Positions 8,438 through 17,735 of a DNA stretch of 64,000 nucleotides are shown in pieces. The stretch covers positions 1 to 64,000 of the forward strand of contig NZ_VFQE01000002.1 in the NCBI RefSeq assembly GCF_006717095.1. The letters are read 5' to 3'. Numbering within the stretch: position 1 is the stretch's first letter; every line of letters begins with the position of its first letter. This DNA is from Blastococcus colisei (GTDB taxonomy: Bacteria > Actinomycetota > Actinomycetes > Mycobacteriales > Geodermatophilaceae). Made by a program: the position numbers and the translations under genes. The notes under the pieces are model-generated. The model saw nothing but the letters and a program-made list of their open reading frames with translations. It was not told where the DNA came from and ran no database searches.

Positions 8438-10709
8438 ATGGCCACGAAGTGCATCGGGGAACGGCCACGACGCGAGCACGGCAACCGCAACCAGCGCGGT
8501 GAGGAGAAGGTGCAGGAGGCTGCAGCCACCGTGCTGAAGCTCGGGCTGGTGGACGGCGACTCCGCCTTCACCCCCGGCTCGCCGGTGTGGACCGCTGAGG
8601 CCGCCGCCGAACTCGAACGGGCCTTCGTGGACAAGCCCGACCTCGGCCCAGGGAGCTTCCTGGAGAAGCTGCGGAGTCAGCTGGCCGGTTGCTCGCCGAC
8701 CGCGCTCCAGCTCGCCGCAGAGCTGCAGTACCTGTCGGTCCTGCCGCTTGACGACCTGAAAGTGGACACCAAGCGGGATCGCATCCGACGTCCGCTCTCG
8801 ATGATGGCCGAGCCCGTTGCGGTGCCGCCTCACCTTGACGCGACTCTCAGCAGCGGCGTCTTCAACGGCGGCATGGGCTACAAGGTCCAGGTCTGGAACC
8901 AGTTCGGGGTCCTCATCTCCTTCGTCCGTGCCTGGACGGAGCTGCCCGCAGCGGAGCGCCAGCGACTGGCCTGCGACCCCTGGGCGTTCCGGGACCTGCT
9001 CCAGTCGACACCCGGCTCCAAGCCGGCCGGGCAGCGGCACGCCCTCGCCTACCTCGCGTTCCCCGACGTCTTCGAACCGATCATCAACGACCAGCACAAG
9101 CGGAGAATCCGGTCGGCCTTCGCGGACGTCGTCGCACCAACCGGCGACCTGGACCGGGACCTGCTGGCGCTGCGCGACCACTTCGAGCAGGCGACCGGCG
9201 AGCCGTTCGACTGGTACCAGCCGCCGTACGGCCAACAGTGGCTGCCGCAAACACAGAACGAGAGCGCCACCGCACCGGCCCCGCCCCGGAGGGCGTGGCT
9301 AGTCCGGGGGGCGAGCGTTCAGGGCACGAGCCTCGTCCCGTCCTGGCTGGCGGAAGGCTGGATCAGCCTCGCCGCCACCCACCTGCCACGGGTCGATGGC
9401 GGGACGGCTCATGAGCAGCTCAAGCGCCTCGTCGATGACAGTTACGGGCACGTCTCGTACAGCCAGCGCGACCAGAAGGTCGACGAATTTCACGCGTTCC
9501 TCACCCGCATGCAGCCCGGCGACCTCGTGGCCACCACCGACAAGGGCGCTCTCTATGTCGGTGAGGTGGACGGGGACGCCGAGTACCGGTCCGCGGAGGT
9601 GCTGTCGAGGCTCCGCAGGCCGGTCAGGTGGGACAACGCCGGGCAGGGCGTCGACTTCGCCGACCTACCGGCCACACTCAGCGCGAAGCTGCAGAGCCCG
9701 CACGAGCTGCTCGACCTCACGGCCCAGCTGTCCGAGCTGGAGGGGCTCGTCGACCGCAACGAGGCGGCCGCCCCCGTGGCGACGTTCGTCCTGCCCGACG
9801 TGACCGACGACCTGGCCGACGAGCTGCTGATTCCGCGCTCCTGGCTGCAGGAGTGCGTGGAGCTGCTGCGCGACCGGCCGCAGCTCGTCCTCTACGGCCC
9901 ACCCGGCACCGGCAAGACATACCTGGCCCAGAAGCTGGCCCGCCACCTCGCCGGCACCGAGGGCACAACACTCGTGCAGTTCCACCCCGCCTACAGCTAC
10001 GAGGACTTCTTCGAGGGCTACCGCCCCGTTGCAGGCGAGGCTGGGACGGTGGGGCTTCAGGCTCCGGCCGGGGCCGCTGCGACGGGTAGTCGACCAGGCC
10101 CTCCAGCACCCGGAACAGCCGTTCGTTCTCATCATCGACGAGATGAACCGCGGCAACCTCGCCCGGATCTTCGGGGAGCTCTACTTCCTGCTCGAGTACC
10201 GGGACGAGGCCATCGAGCTCCTCTACGCCTCGGGGGATGACAAGGCCTTCACGCTGCCGCCGAACGTGCTCGTCATCGGGACGATGAACACCGCCGACCG
10301 GTCCATCGCTCTGGTCGACGCCGCGATGCGGCGACGCTTCAACTTCCTGTCCCTGCACCCGGAGGAGGAACCGATCCGCTCCCTGCTCGGCCGCTGGCTG
10401 GAGCGTGAGGGCAGGAAGGACGAGGCGGCGCGCCTGCTCACCGAGCTGAATCGGCGGATCACCGACCCCGAGTTCAAGGTCGGGCCGTCCTATCTCATGC
10501 GTCCTGCGGCGCACCAGGAGGGCGGTCTGGAACGGGCATGGCGCACGGCGATCCTGCCGCTGCTGGAGGAGCACCACTACGGGGACGGCGTGGACGTCCA
10601 TCGACGGTATGGCCTACCTGGCCTCCGCACCGCCGTGGCGGGCCAGCACACGGACGAAGAAGGCCAGAGCGAACCCCCGGCAGAGCCGGGAGACGCCATT
10701 GACTCCTGA
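8438..10709 (+). pseudogene. mcrB: McrB-type restriction ATPase with EVE-like domain (one frameshift)
   Basis: ATG 8438 follows ACGGGGAGGCACGG. The N-terminal 280 residues are a helical region found in McrB-like proteins. An EVE/ASCH-like modified-base reader domain follows, near residues 285-405 (WLVRGASVQG, HVSYSQRDQKVDEFHAFLT). An AAA+ domain has Walker A GPPGTGKT near residue 487. At about 10054 an extra C shifts the frame. The other frame then gives the McrB signature FVLIIDEMNRGNLARIFGEL and the sensor region MNTADRSIALVDAAMRRRF. Such GTP/ATP-driven translocases load McrC onto modified foreign DNA. The single shift may be real inactivation or an error. Confidence 0.8.
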
Positions 10710-11943
10710 GCGCCTGGAACTCGTGGAACTGGGAGACGCCCAGGAAGTCCAGCTCCCAGGCCCAGTGGCGGAGACGCTGTCGGCGTCAGGCGTCGTCACC
10801 GTCGAGCGCCTACTGCACGGCGACGCCTACCTCGTGCGGCCGGCCAACCTGGTCGGGGTCGCGGTGGTCGCCGGTATCGAGGTGTGGATCAGGCCCAAGG
10901 TGGCGATCGACCGGCTGCTGTTCCTCCTCGGGTACGCGCTGTCGGGCAAGAGGTGGCAGGACACCCACGTCCCCCTCGCCGAGGAGCCGGACCTGTTGCC
11001 GGCCGTCGCTGAGGCCTTCGTGCGCCAGGCCGACCGCGCGCTCCGCGAAGGTGTGCTGCACGGATACCGCGAAGTGGAGGCCAGCCTCCCCGTGCTCCGT
11101 GGGCGCATCCGGGAGTCCGACCAGCTCCGCCGGCGCTACGGCTTCCCCGTGCCCTTGGAGGTGCGCTTCGACGAGTTCACGGTCGACATCGCCGAGAACC
11201 AGTTGCTGCTTACCGCCACGCGTCGCCTGCAACGCCTGCCACGGCTGTCGCGTGAAGTCCGGCACGGGCTCCTCCGTGTTGCCGGCCGCCTCGACGGAGT
11301 CACTCCGGCAGCGGCCGGCCGGCCGCTGCCGACCTGGAGGCCGACACGGCTCAACGCCCGCTACCACGCCGCGGTGCGACTGGCGGAGATGGTGCTGCGC
11401 GCTACCTCCATGGAGCTGTCTCCGGGCGTGCTGCAGGTCGATGGCTTCCTGGTCAACATGCCGCAGCTGTTCGAGGACTTCGTGACCGTGGCGCTCGGCG
11501 AGGAGATCGAGCGGCTCGGGGGTCGGACGCACCGGCAAGCGCCTACCTGGCTTGATGAAGCAGACTCCGTGAGGATGAAGCCGGACCTCGTTTGGACGTC
11601 GGCAGCAGGCGCCCCCCGCGGGGTCATCGACGCCAAGTACAAGGCAGAGAAGCCCGCCGGCTTCCCGCAGGCCGACCTCTACCAGCTGTTGGCCTACTGC
11701 ACCGCCCTGGACCTGCCGGTCGGACACCTCGTCTACGCGAAGGGATCCGGGGAGACCGAACGGCGGCACGTCATCCGCGGCAAAGGCGTGGAGATCGTGC
11801 AGCACGTCCTCGACCTCGCCCAGGCACCCGACAGTCTCCTCCGACAGATAAAGCGAATCGCCGCAACGGTGGGCGACGTCCAAGACTTTCGCTCGCACCT
11901 GGGGAATGACCGCAAGCCAGGCCCAGGGGCGTCTGAAGAGTGA
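10699..11943 (+). CDS. mcrC: McrC-like restriction endonuclease subunit
   Basis: TTG start at 10699 overlaps the McrB stop by 11 bases and has GGGAG upstream; coupled translation is likely. The 414-residue protein has an N-terminal McrC domain (ANLVGVAVVAGIEVWIRPKV) and a C-terminal PD-(D/E)xK nuclease. The key residues lie in RMKPDLVW and GVIDAKYK. With McrB it forms a modification-dependent (type IV-like) system. It is cargo of the left element, placed where the other element carries its integrase. No methyltransferase is nearby, which fits type IV. Confidence 0.9.
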   Translation: MTPERLELVELGDAQEVQLPGPVAETLSASGVVTVERLLHGDAYLVRPANLVGVAVVAGIEVWIRPKVAIDRLLFLLGYALSGKRWQDTHVPLAEEPDLLPAVAEAFVRQADRALREGVLHGYREVEASLPVLRGRIRESDQLRRRYGFPVPLEVRFDEFTVDIAENQLLLTATRRLQRLPRLSREVRHGLLRVAGRLDGVTPAAAGRPLPTWRPTRLNARYHAAVRLAEMVLRATSMELSPGVLQVDGFLVNMPQLFEDFVTVALGEEIERLGGRTHRQAPTWLDEADSVRMKPDLVWTSAAGAPRGVIDAKYKAEKPAGFPQADLYQLLAYCTALDLPVGHLVYAKGSGETERRHVIRGKGVEIVQHVLDLAQAPDSLLRQIKRIAATVGDVQDFRSHLGNDRKPGPGASEE

Positions 11944-12494
11944 GGACCGTCGAGCCCCAGTCAACAACAGGCAGCGGACTGGAGCGGCCCGACGCCGGGG
12001 GGCAACAGCAGGGTCGATAAGGGTCCTTTCGTCCCCTCAAGTTCGTAGAGCCACTGATCGAGCGCAGGGCTGGCCGGGCTCCTTCGCCCTGACGGCACGG
12101 GGCTCCCACGCCATGAGGAGGTCGCCCGCAGGGGTGGATCACACCCGACCAGCACGACCAGCCAAGCAGACGGCCGCGGCGGCTGCGCGGCTATCCACAG
12201 GTCGGGCCAGCCCGTCAGCGCTGCCGCTCGCGTACGCCTTAGCAGCGGGGCCGTCACAAGCCGAGGGCTTGGACGCCCGGACATCCCGCGCGGTCCGCGC
12301 AGGGACCCGCGCGGGCTGGCCAAGCCCTGGGCACGGCCGCGCCAGCACCTGCTCGGAGTCCGCACCGAGTCCGCAAAAAGTCCGCAGGATGCCCGTATCA
12401 GACCAACGAGAGCCAACCGCCTCACTTACCCATAAACGCAGGTCACGACCCTAGCTGAAGTGGTCTGGGCAGGTAAGCCGCTAACCCGTCAATC
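11944..12494. other. right end of element A, gene-free
   Basis: No convincing gene in 550 bases. It contains the three AGTCCGCA copies at 12357-12386. The stretch ends where sequence similarity to cpaF begins at about 12495. I take this as the terminal arm of the left element. Confidence 0.5.
12357..12386 (-). repeat. three TGCGGACT iterons, 11-bp period (element A end)
   Basis: AGTCCGCA occurs at 12357, 12368 and 12379 (TGCGGACT on the minus strand), exactly 11 bp apart. The same word with the same spacing, on the opposite strand, occurs at the left end of element B (12804) and inside the 3' end of the integrase gene (30158). One helical turn spacing at element ends is typical of tyrosine-integrase arm sites. 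The distance from this array to the cpaF junction is about 108 bp, as in element B's left end, but mirrored. Confidence 0.7.
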
Positions 12495-12696
12495 ATGTCG
12501 GGGATGACGACGTGCAACCGGGAGCCGTCGGGCATGGTCGCGTCGACGAACGGTGTCGACATGTCGATGCGTCGACCCGACGTGCGCAGCATCCGCTCGA
12601 CCAGGTCGGCCAGCTCCCCCGGCGCCAGGATCGTCGTGGTCAGCTCGCTGCGGCCCCGGCGGGCGATGAACACCCGGCCGGGCTCGTTGACCCAGA
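12495..12696 (-). pseudogene. cpaF: cpaF/tadA ATPase, internal fragment
   Basis: Reading leftward from the 15-bp repeat, the frame gives WVNEPGRVFIARRGRSELTT, then LADLVERMLRTSGRRIDMS, and ends at SRLHVVIPD. This is the stretch that follows EIWVNE in CpaF/TadA-type secretion ATPases. The 5' part lies at 30221-30488. Similarity stops abruptly at about 12495, where element A begins; the Walker A and catalytic half is absent from the window. The gene cannot make an ATPase as arranged. Confidence 0.85.
12682..12696 (-). other. attachment site attL of element B
   Basis: 15-bp GCTCGTTGACCCAGA, identical to 30221-30235. On the coding (minus) strand it encodes the W-V-N-E of cpaF. Bases beyond the 15 differ on both sides, so this is the crossover identity region. 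Confidence 0.88.
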
Positions 12697-13033
12697 ACTA
12701 CTCCCGGCCGATTGACCACGGACGGACGTCGACGGAAAATATCGTTGAGCTGGACTTTTGCCGTCTGTAGTCGCTAGCTGGTGAGTGCCGTGACTGGCCA
12801 TTCTGCGGACTAGTTGCGGACTGGCTGCGGACCAAGATCGCGTGCGTCCCAGTCCTCTCATCTCTCTCGAGACACGCCTCCGTATTCCCCCGGATCAGCA
12901 TTGCCGAGCGGCGCAGGCTGGCCAGCCAGGCCGGACGCTGCCCCTCCGGGCGCAGCCTTGCTGTCCGGCTTCCGCTCCGGCTGTCGGGCGCAGAGCTGCC
13001 TCCGCGTGGCTTGCGGGGCGCCACGCGTGGGCA
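12697..13033. other. left end of element B, gene-free
   Basis: 337 bases without a credible gene, between attL and the relaxase stop codon. It holds the three iterons at 12804-12833. Confidence 0.5.
12804..12833 (+). repeat. three TGCGGACY iterons, 11-bp period (left arm)
   Basis: TGCGGACT at 12804, TGCGGACT at 12815 and TGCGGACC at 12826, each 11 bp apart and 108 bp inside attL. Same word and spacing as at 30158 and 12357. Proposed integrase arm-type binding sites. Confidence 0.75.
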
Positions 13034-16000
13034 TCATCGCCCGATGCCTGGACCAGCGGCGGTGCGCCGGGTGAGCGCTGCGAGGTCCTCGGGGCGTGGG
13101 AGGTTGACACCCGGTTCGGGGGCGGTCAGCAGCGTGGGGGCCGATCGGTGTGGAGTCGGGTCTGCGTCCTGGAGTGCGCGCCAGGTGTCCCGCTCGTGGC
13201 CAAGGCGGTCGGCCGACTGGGTGAGGAGAGCTGGCTCGGCCGTCAGTCGCACAATGCGAGCGCGGACGGCGGCCAGTTTTGTGTGGTCGGCGGCGATGTC
13301 CCGGTCGGTGTCGGCCAGCCGCTCCGCCGGGTCAGGGGTCCAGGCGAGGGACCCGAAGCGGGAGAGCCGGTCCTCGTGCTGACGGCGGGCGTCGGTCACC
13401 GCGGCTCCGGCGTTCCGGTGGGCCTCCTGGGCAGCGGCTGCGGTCGCGCGCAGCTGAGTGCGCTCGGGGTGGGCGTGTTCGGCGTGGTGGCGGGCGTAGG
13501 TGTCGAAGGCGGTCCACAGCCGCGGTCGGTCGTCGGACCGGTCAGCCAGCCGCGCGATCTGCTGCGGGTCGGTGGGCATCCCCGGCAGGTAGGGCCGCCA
13601 CGCGTCGGCCCAGTCGAGCAGCTGCTCGACGGCCCGGGCGACGGCGGCCTGCCGAAGCCGGAGCCGGCCGGGACCGTCGAGCACGACCTGCGCGGCCTGG
13701 CGGGCGACGTCACGCCCGGTGTCCCAGCTGCCGAGCAGCGTGTCCCGGATCCGGTCGGTCTCGGCGGTGACGACCGCGCCGCCGGCGTCGGCCCGCGCGG
13801 TGGCGTGGCGGGCGCCGATCCCGGTCTCCTCGTACCGGGCTTCCAGCGCGGTGAGCTGGTCGGCGTGGGCGGACTCGAGCGCGACGATCTCGCGCAGCGC
13901 GTCCCGGCGCGGTTCGGCGTGGGCGAGCCGATCCAGGCAGCGTTGCTCGGCCGTCCACGCCGAGTGCAGGTCGGCGAGCGCCTGTTCCAGCGGTCGGGGC
14001 TGGGCGTAGCGGGCGGCCTCGGCGGCGGCCAGCCGGGCGGCGTACGCGGGGCCGAGGTCGGCGCGGTCGCGGGCGAAGACCGCGAGCCACTGCTCCCGCG
14101 CCTCGGCGGGGTCGGCCGCGACGAGGTGGGCGGTGTTTGCGGTACGGCCGCGGGTCATCCCGACGTAGGCGACGGCCGCGCCGGTGTCCTCGCCGACCAC
14201 CAGGTGCGCGGCGGTCACGGTGTCGCCTTGGGTGCCGTGCGCGGTGGTCGCGTAGGCCAGTTCCACGTGCGCGGTGACGTAGTCGGCGGGCAGCACCCGC
14301 GCCCCGTTCCCGTCCTGGGTGACGTCGACGGTGACGGCGGGGGTGACAGCGGCCGCCTCGCCGCCGGCGGGGGTGACATGCGGTGTGCCGTCGGGGGTGA
14401 CGAGCAGTGCGCCGTCTCGGTCGATACCGGTGACCGTCCAGGTGTCGCGGTTGGCCACGCCCAGGTCGCGGTCGTTGCGGCGGGTGGCGATCCGGTCGCC
14501 GGCGCCGATCCGCTCCCCGGCCCCCGTGACCACCACGCGCCGGTCGTCGACCCGGCCTTGGGTGACGAGTCGGTCCCGGATGGCGGCGTTGAGCGCGGCG
14601 GCCTGCTCCCGGGTGGCGACTACCACGGCCACAGACTCGCCCGCGGTGTAGCCGTCGGCCGCGCCGGCGGCGAGCGCCTCCCGCAACGCCTGCACGTCGG
14701 GGTGCAGCCGGATCTGCCCGCGCGCCAGGAGCGCGTCGAACACCGCCCCAGGGTTCTCACCGGCGCGCATCGCCAGGGTCAGCTCGGCGTAGTCGGTGTC
14801 CGGTGTCGTGGCGCCGGTGGCGTCGGTGCGGGTGAAGCGGTGCACCCCGATCAGGGTCAGGTGCTCGTTCGGGTCGACCTGGGCCGCGGCGAGGTCGAGG
14901 ACGCCACCGCGGCCGACCGCCGCGAGCTGGTGCCGGTCACCGAGGAGGGCGACGCGCACACCGCACTCGTCGGCGATCTTCAGCAGGGCCCGGGCGGTGT
15001 CTTGATCCAGCATGCCCGCCTCGTCCACGACGAGGAGGTCACCGGCCCGCAGCCGCGCCCCGTCAGTGGGTCCGGCATACATGCGGCCCGTGGCAGGGTC
15101 GGTGTGGCCGACGGGCAGGCGGGTCCACGCGCCGTCGTCATTCCAGCGCCAGCCGTACTGGTAGGCCAGCCGGGCCGCCGATCCGGCGACCGCGCCGACC
15201 TCCGCGGCGGCGACCTGGGCCGCCTTCAGCGTCGGGGTGACGACCACCAGCCGGCGCCCTTGTTCGGCGAGCAGGGTCCTGGTGGCGGCCAGGGTAGTGG
15301 TCTTGCCGGCGCCGGCCGCGCCCTCGATCACGACCAGACGCCGCCGGCCGGCGAGCGCGGCGACCGCCGCGGCCTGCCCGGGATCCAGCCGCGGAGCACC
15401 CACTGCGATGTCGACCGGTGGTAGCAGGTCGGGGCCAGGGGCGCCGGCCGGGCGCTGGGTGGCGCGGGAGGCGAGGCGGGCGGTGAGGTCGGCCTCGACC
15501 GCGAGCACCGGCGCCGAGGTCCAGGCCCGGATGTGCTCGGGCACCCCGCCGCGGTCCAGCAGCGGCACGCACCGGGACAGGGCGCGGGCGGTGAGGTCTT
15601 CGGCGAGCTCGATGCGGACCGCTGCGTCGGCCACGACACCTGCGGCGGCGATCCGCCGCTCCACCTCCCCGCGCACGTCGGCGGCGTTCCACGCCGAGCG
15701 GCCGGCGGCCAGCCTCGCGAGCACCCGCTCCACCGCCGCCGGTCGATCCAGGGCGCCGATCGGCGTCGGGTGCAGTGCGACGGGGCGGTCGCGGGGCCGG
15801 TAGCCGAGGGCGTCGAACTCGGCCTGCCAGCGTTCCTCCAGCTTCGTTCCGGGCTGCGGGGTGACCTTGTCGGGGCGCCCGTCGGCCCACGCCCGCGCGT
15901 CCCACGCGCGGCGCAACGCCGGGCCGGGGTGGTCGCCGGGGTGCGCCGCGGTCCACTCGGCTTCGTAGCGGTCCACATTCCGGGCGATCTGCGCGTGCCG

Positions 16001-16729
16001 CGCGCTGAACGGGCCGACATACTCGGAGAGCTCTCGGATTTCTCCGGTGGTGTCCTTTGTGTATCCGTGCGCGGCGAACGCGGCGTTCAATTCCGGATCG
16101 CAGGCCATCGCGGCGTGCCCGAGCCCGTTGATCGCATTCAGCGAATCCCGGACACCGACGGTGTGCAGGCCCCGCCATTTCCCGGCGGCGAACACCCGCG
16201 CCAGCAGCTGCAGGTGCAGATGCCGGTGCGGGTCCTGCGCGCGGGAGGTGTAGTGCCGCACGGTCACGGCCTCCAGCACCTCCAGCGGCACCTGCACCTG
16301 ACCGCCGCGCGGCCCGACCCGGGTGGTGGCGTGCTCCGCCAGCCAGGCGACGATCTGCCCGGCGGCGCGGTCCTGCGCGGCCTCGTACGCCGCGGCGACG
16401 TCCGGGTGCAGGGCGGCCGCCAAGGACCAGGTCTTCGGGCCGTTGACCACCACCTCGACGAACCGGACCGCGTGCTCGTCGGTGCGCAGCTGCCCGCGTG
16501 GTTCCCCAGTTGCCGGGTCGTGGCCGGCGACCCACGTTTCGTAGGCGTCGCCGGTCAGCGGCGGCAACTCCCGCACGCCTCCCTCGGTGGCGGTGAAGCG
16601 GCGGGCGAACCCCGTTCCCTCGGCCAGGTAGTAGTCATCGGCCCGGCCGCAGCCGGCCTCCAGGTACTGCCGGGCCGCGGCCGGCGAACCGGCGTACACC
16701 TTCATTCCTCCGTGCATTTTCAACGCCAC
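13034..16729 (-). CDS. MobF-family conjugative relaxase-helicase
   Basis: 1231 residues, of TrwC/TraA type. The relaxase domain occupies about residues 1-300. A Tyr pair is at 33-34 (RADDYYLAEG). The HUH metal site is His159, His170 and His172 in HYTSRAQDPHRHLHLQL. A RecD-like helicase follows, with Walker A GAAGAGKT near residue 470 and DEAG near 565. The C-terminal 350 residues are helical. It would nick oriT, stay bound to the 5' end and unwind the strand for transfer. The GTG at 16729 is taken as the start. ATGs at 16717 and 16705 are alternatives, and the last is preceded closely by GGAGG. Antisense frames along it are shadows. Confidence 0.92.
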   Translation of the reverse strand: MALKMHGGMKVYAGSPAAARQYLEAGCGRADDYYLAEGTGFARRFTATEGGVRELPPLTGDAYETWVAGHDPATGEPRGQLRTDEHAVRFVEVVVNGPKTWSLAAALHPDVAAAYEAAQDRAAGQIVAWLAEHATTRVGPRGGQVQVPLEVLEAVTVRHYTSRAQDPHRHLHLQLLARVFAAGKWRGLHTVGVRDSLNAINGLGHAAMACDPELNAAFAAHGYTKDTTGEIRELSEYVGPFSARHAQIARNVDRYEAEWTAAHPGDHPGPALRRAWDARAWADGRPDKVTPQPGTKLEERWQAEFDALGYRPRDRPVALHPTPIGALDRPAAVERVLARLAAGRSAWNAADVRGEVERRIAAAGVVADAAVRIELAEDLTARALSRCVPLLDRGGVPEHIRAWTSAPVLAVEADLTARLASRATQRPAGAPGPDLLPPVDIAVGAPRLDPGQAAAVAALAGRRRLVVIEGAAGAGKTTTLAATRTLLAEQGRRLVVVTPTLKAAQVAAAEVGAVAGSAARLAYQYGWRWNDDGAWTRLPVGHTDPATGRMYAGPTDGARLRAGDLLVVDEAGMLDQDTARALLKIADECGVRVALLGDRHQLAAVGRGGVLDLAAAQVDPNEHLTLIGVHRFTRTDATGATTPDTDYAELTLAMRAGENPGAVFDALLARGQIRLHPDVQALREALAAGAADGYTAGESVAVVVATREQAAALNAAIRDRLVTQGRVDDRRVVVTGAGERIGAGDRIATRRNDRDLGVANRDTWTVTGIDRDGALLVTPDGTPHVTPAGGEAAAVTPAVTVDVTQDGNGARVLPADYVTAHVELAYATTAHGTQGDTVTAAHLVVGEDTGAAVAYVGMTRGRTANTAHLVAADPAEAREQWLAVFARDRADLGPAYAARLAAAEAARYAQPRPLEQALADLHSAWTAEQRCLDRLAHAEPRRDALREIVALESAHADQLTALEARYEETGIGARHATARADAGGAVVTAETDRIRDTLLGSWDTGRDVARQAAQVVLDGPGRLRLRQAAVARAVEQLLDWADAWRPYLPGMPTDPQQIARLADRSDDRPRLWTAFDTYARHHAEHAHPERTQLRATAAAAQEAHRNAGAAVTDARRQHEDRLSRFGSLAWTPDPAERLADTDRDIAADHTKLAAVRARIVRLTAEPALLTQSADRLGHERDTWRALQDADPTPHRSAPTLLTAPEPGVNLPRPEDLAALTRRTAAGPGIGR

Positions 16730-17053
16730 CCAACAATGACCAACAAGTCACCCCTAGAAACGGCGATGGGCCCCGCGAAGCGGGGCCCGAACTACCTCCG
16801 AAGGTAGCATGCGTGCCGTTCTTCAGTAAGGCCTTGGACGGTGATGACCCGTACTGGCGATCACCGTGTATCCGGGCGGGATAACCGCATCGTTGGGTGA
16901 TCACGGTAGGGCTTCGCCGGGCTAGTACTCGCGGGCGTCTCTTGGTTGGCTATCGGCTTGACTGACACTTGGCGGGACGCTTAACGATCGCTGGGGCTAG
17001 GTTCTGCGGGCGATTCCCCCGTGGGGCTCAAGTGGTCGCCGGCACGCAGCCTT
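16730..17053. promoter_or_regulatory. relaxase upstream region, candidate oriT
   Basis: 324 bases between the relaxase and the next gene, both read leftward. It contains two tandem hairpins (16768-16807). Near 16858-16915 a GATCACC...GGTGATC inverted repeat is followed by a palindromic GTGATCAC. MobF relaxases usually recognise an inverted repeat next to their nick site close to their own gene, so this is the best oriT candidate in element B. The nick site cannot be placed. Confidence 0.45.
16768..16807. repeat. two tandem hairpins in relaxase leader
   Basis: First stem GGGCCCCGC-GAA-GCGGGGCCC (16768-16788), 9 bp with a 3-base loop. Second stem CTACCT...AGGTAG (16792-16807). Both fall in the 5' leader of the relaxase gene. 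No strong T-run follows on either strand, so this is more likely attenuator or protein-recognition DNA than a plain terminator. Confidence 0.7.
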
Positions 17054-17521
17054 CTAGTTGATCTGATCATTCACGCGACTCCGTATCCACCCGATGAGGC
17101 AGTGCAGCGCCGCATGTCCCTCGGGTGAGGCGAAGCCTTGCTCGACTCGTGCCGCTTCGATCATGTCCGCGCCGTCTATCGAGCCGCGCCTGTAGAAGTG
17201 CTCGAGCACGCGGCCGGACGGGGTCGCGCTGCTGAAGAGTCCCGCGATCCCGAGGGCGATGGCATCAGAGACGACCAGTGTGGTCGGCGGTCGCTTCAGC
17301 GCGGCCCGGCGGTCTAGGACGTCCGACACACCGGCGGCCACCTGCAGGTCGGTGGCTGGCGTCCTCGCCCGGCAGCTGACAATCACTCGAGGCTCCCTCG
17401 CTCGACCTGTACAGTTCCATTTCTCCTGGCACATCGGCGCATATTGCGGGAAACTGAAGCAATAGTTGAGTGTCTTGCGCAACAGTCTCCGGGGCGCGAG
17501 CGAAATGCCTCTGGTGGGCAT
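17054..17521 (-). CDS. hypothetical element protein (up to 155 aa)
   Basis: Unrecognised. The well-behaved part begins near VIVSCRARTPATDLQVAAGV and ends IGWIRSRVNDQIN; no membrane segment or known motif. The first 30 residues are doubtful. Starts at 17521 and 17434 are both possible and neither has a clear ribosome site. Base composition is lower in GC than neighbouring genes. It lies just upstream of the relaxase control region and is read in the same direction. Confidence 0.45.
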   Translation of the reverse strand: MPTRGISLAPRRLLRKTLNYCFSFPQYAPMCQEKWNCTGRAREPRVIVSCRARTPATDLQVAAGVSDVLDRRAALKRPPTTLVVSDAIALGIAGLFSSATPSGRVLEHFYRRGSIDGADMIEAARVEQGFASPEGHAALHCLIGWIRSRVNDQIN

Positions 17522-17735
17522 TGTTTAGTTGTTCGCCGAAGTATCGCTCGTCGCGAATCGGGCCGGACGTCACCGCCGCCATGGGGCCGGGTCCGTTGGG
17601 GCGCCTCGTGGCTCAGCCCTGAAACTTGACTGGGCTGAGGCGCAAGCCCGCACGGGGACCGACTGCCATTCGCGGGTGCGAACCCAGGTCACCCGGATGC
17701 CGACGGCGCGGCCCGCGCGTCGGGCGCTTGACCCC

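Noticed and set aside
12464-12478. A core-like sequence TCTGGGCAGGTAAGC near the element A end
   Set aside because: Matches the 15-bp att core at only 9 of 15 positions; too weak to call an attachment site.
12842-15424. 860-codon plus-strand open frame across the relaxase region
   Set aside because: It is antisense to the MobF relaxase, has low-complexity Gly/Val/Arg composition and no ribosome site; a GC-rich shadow.
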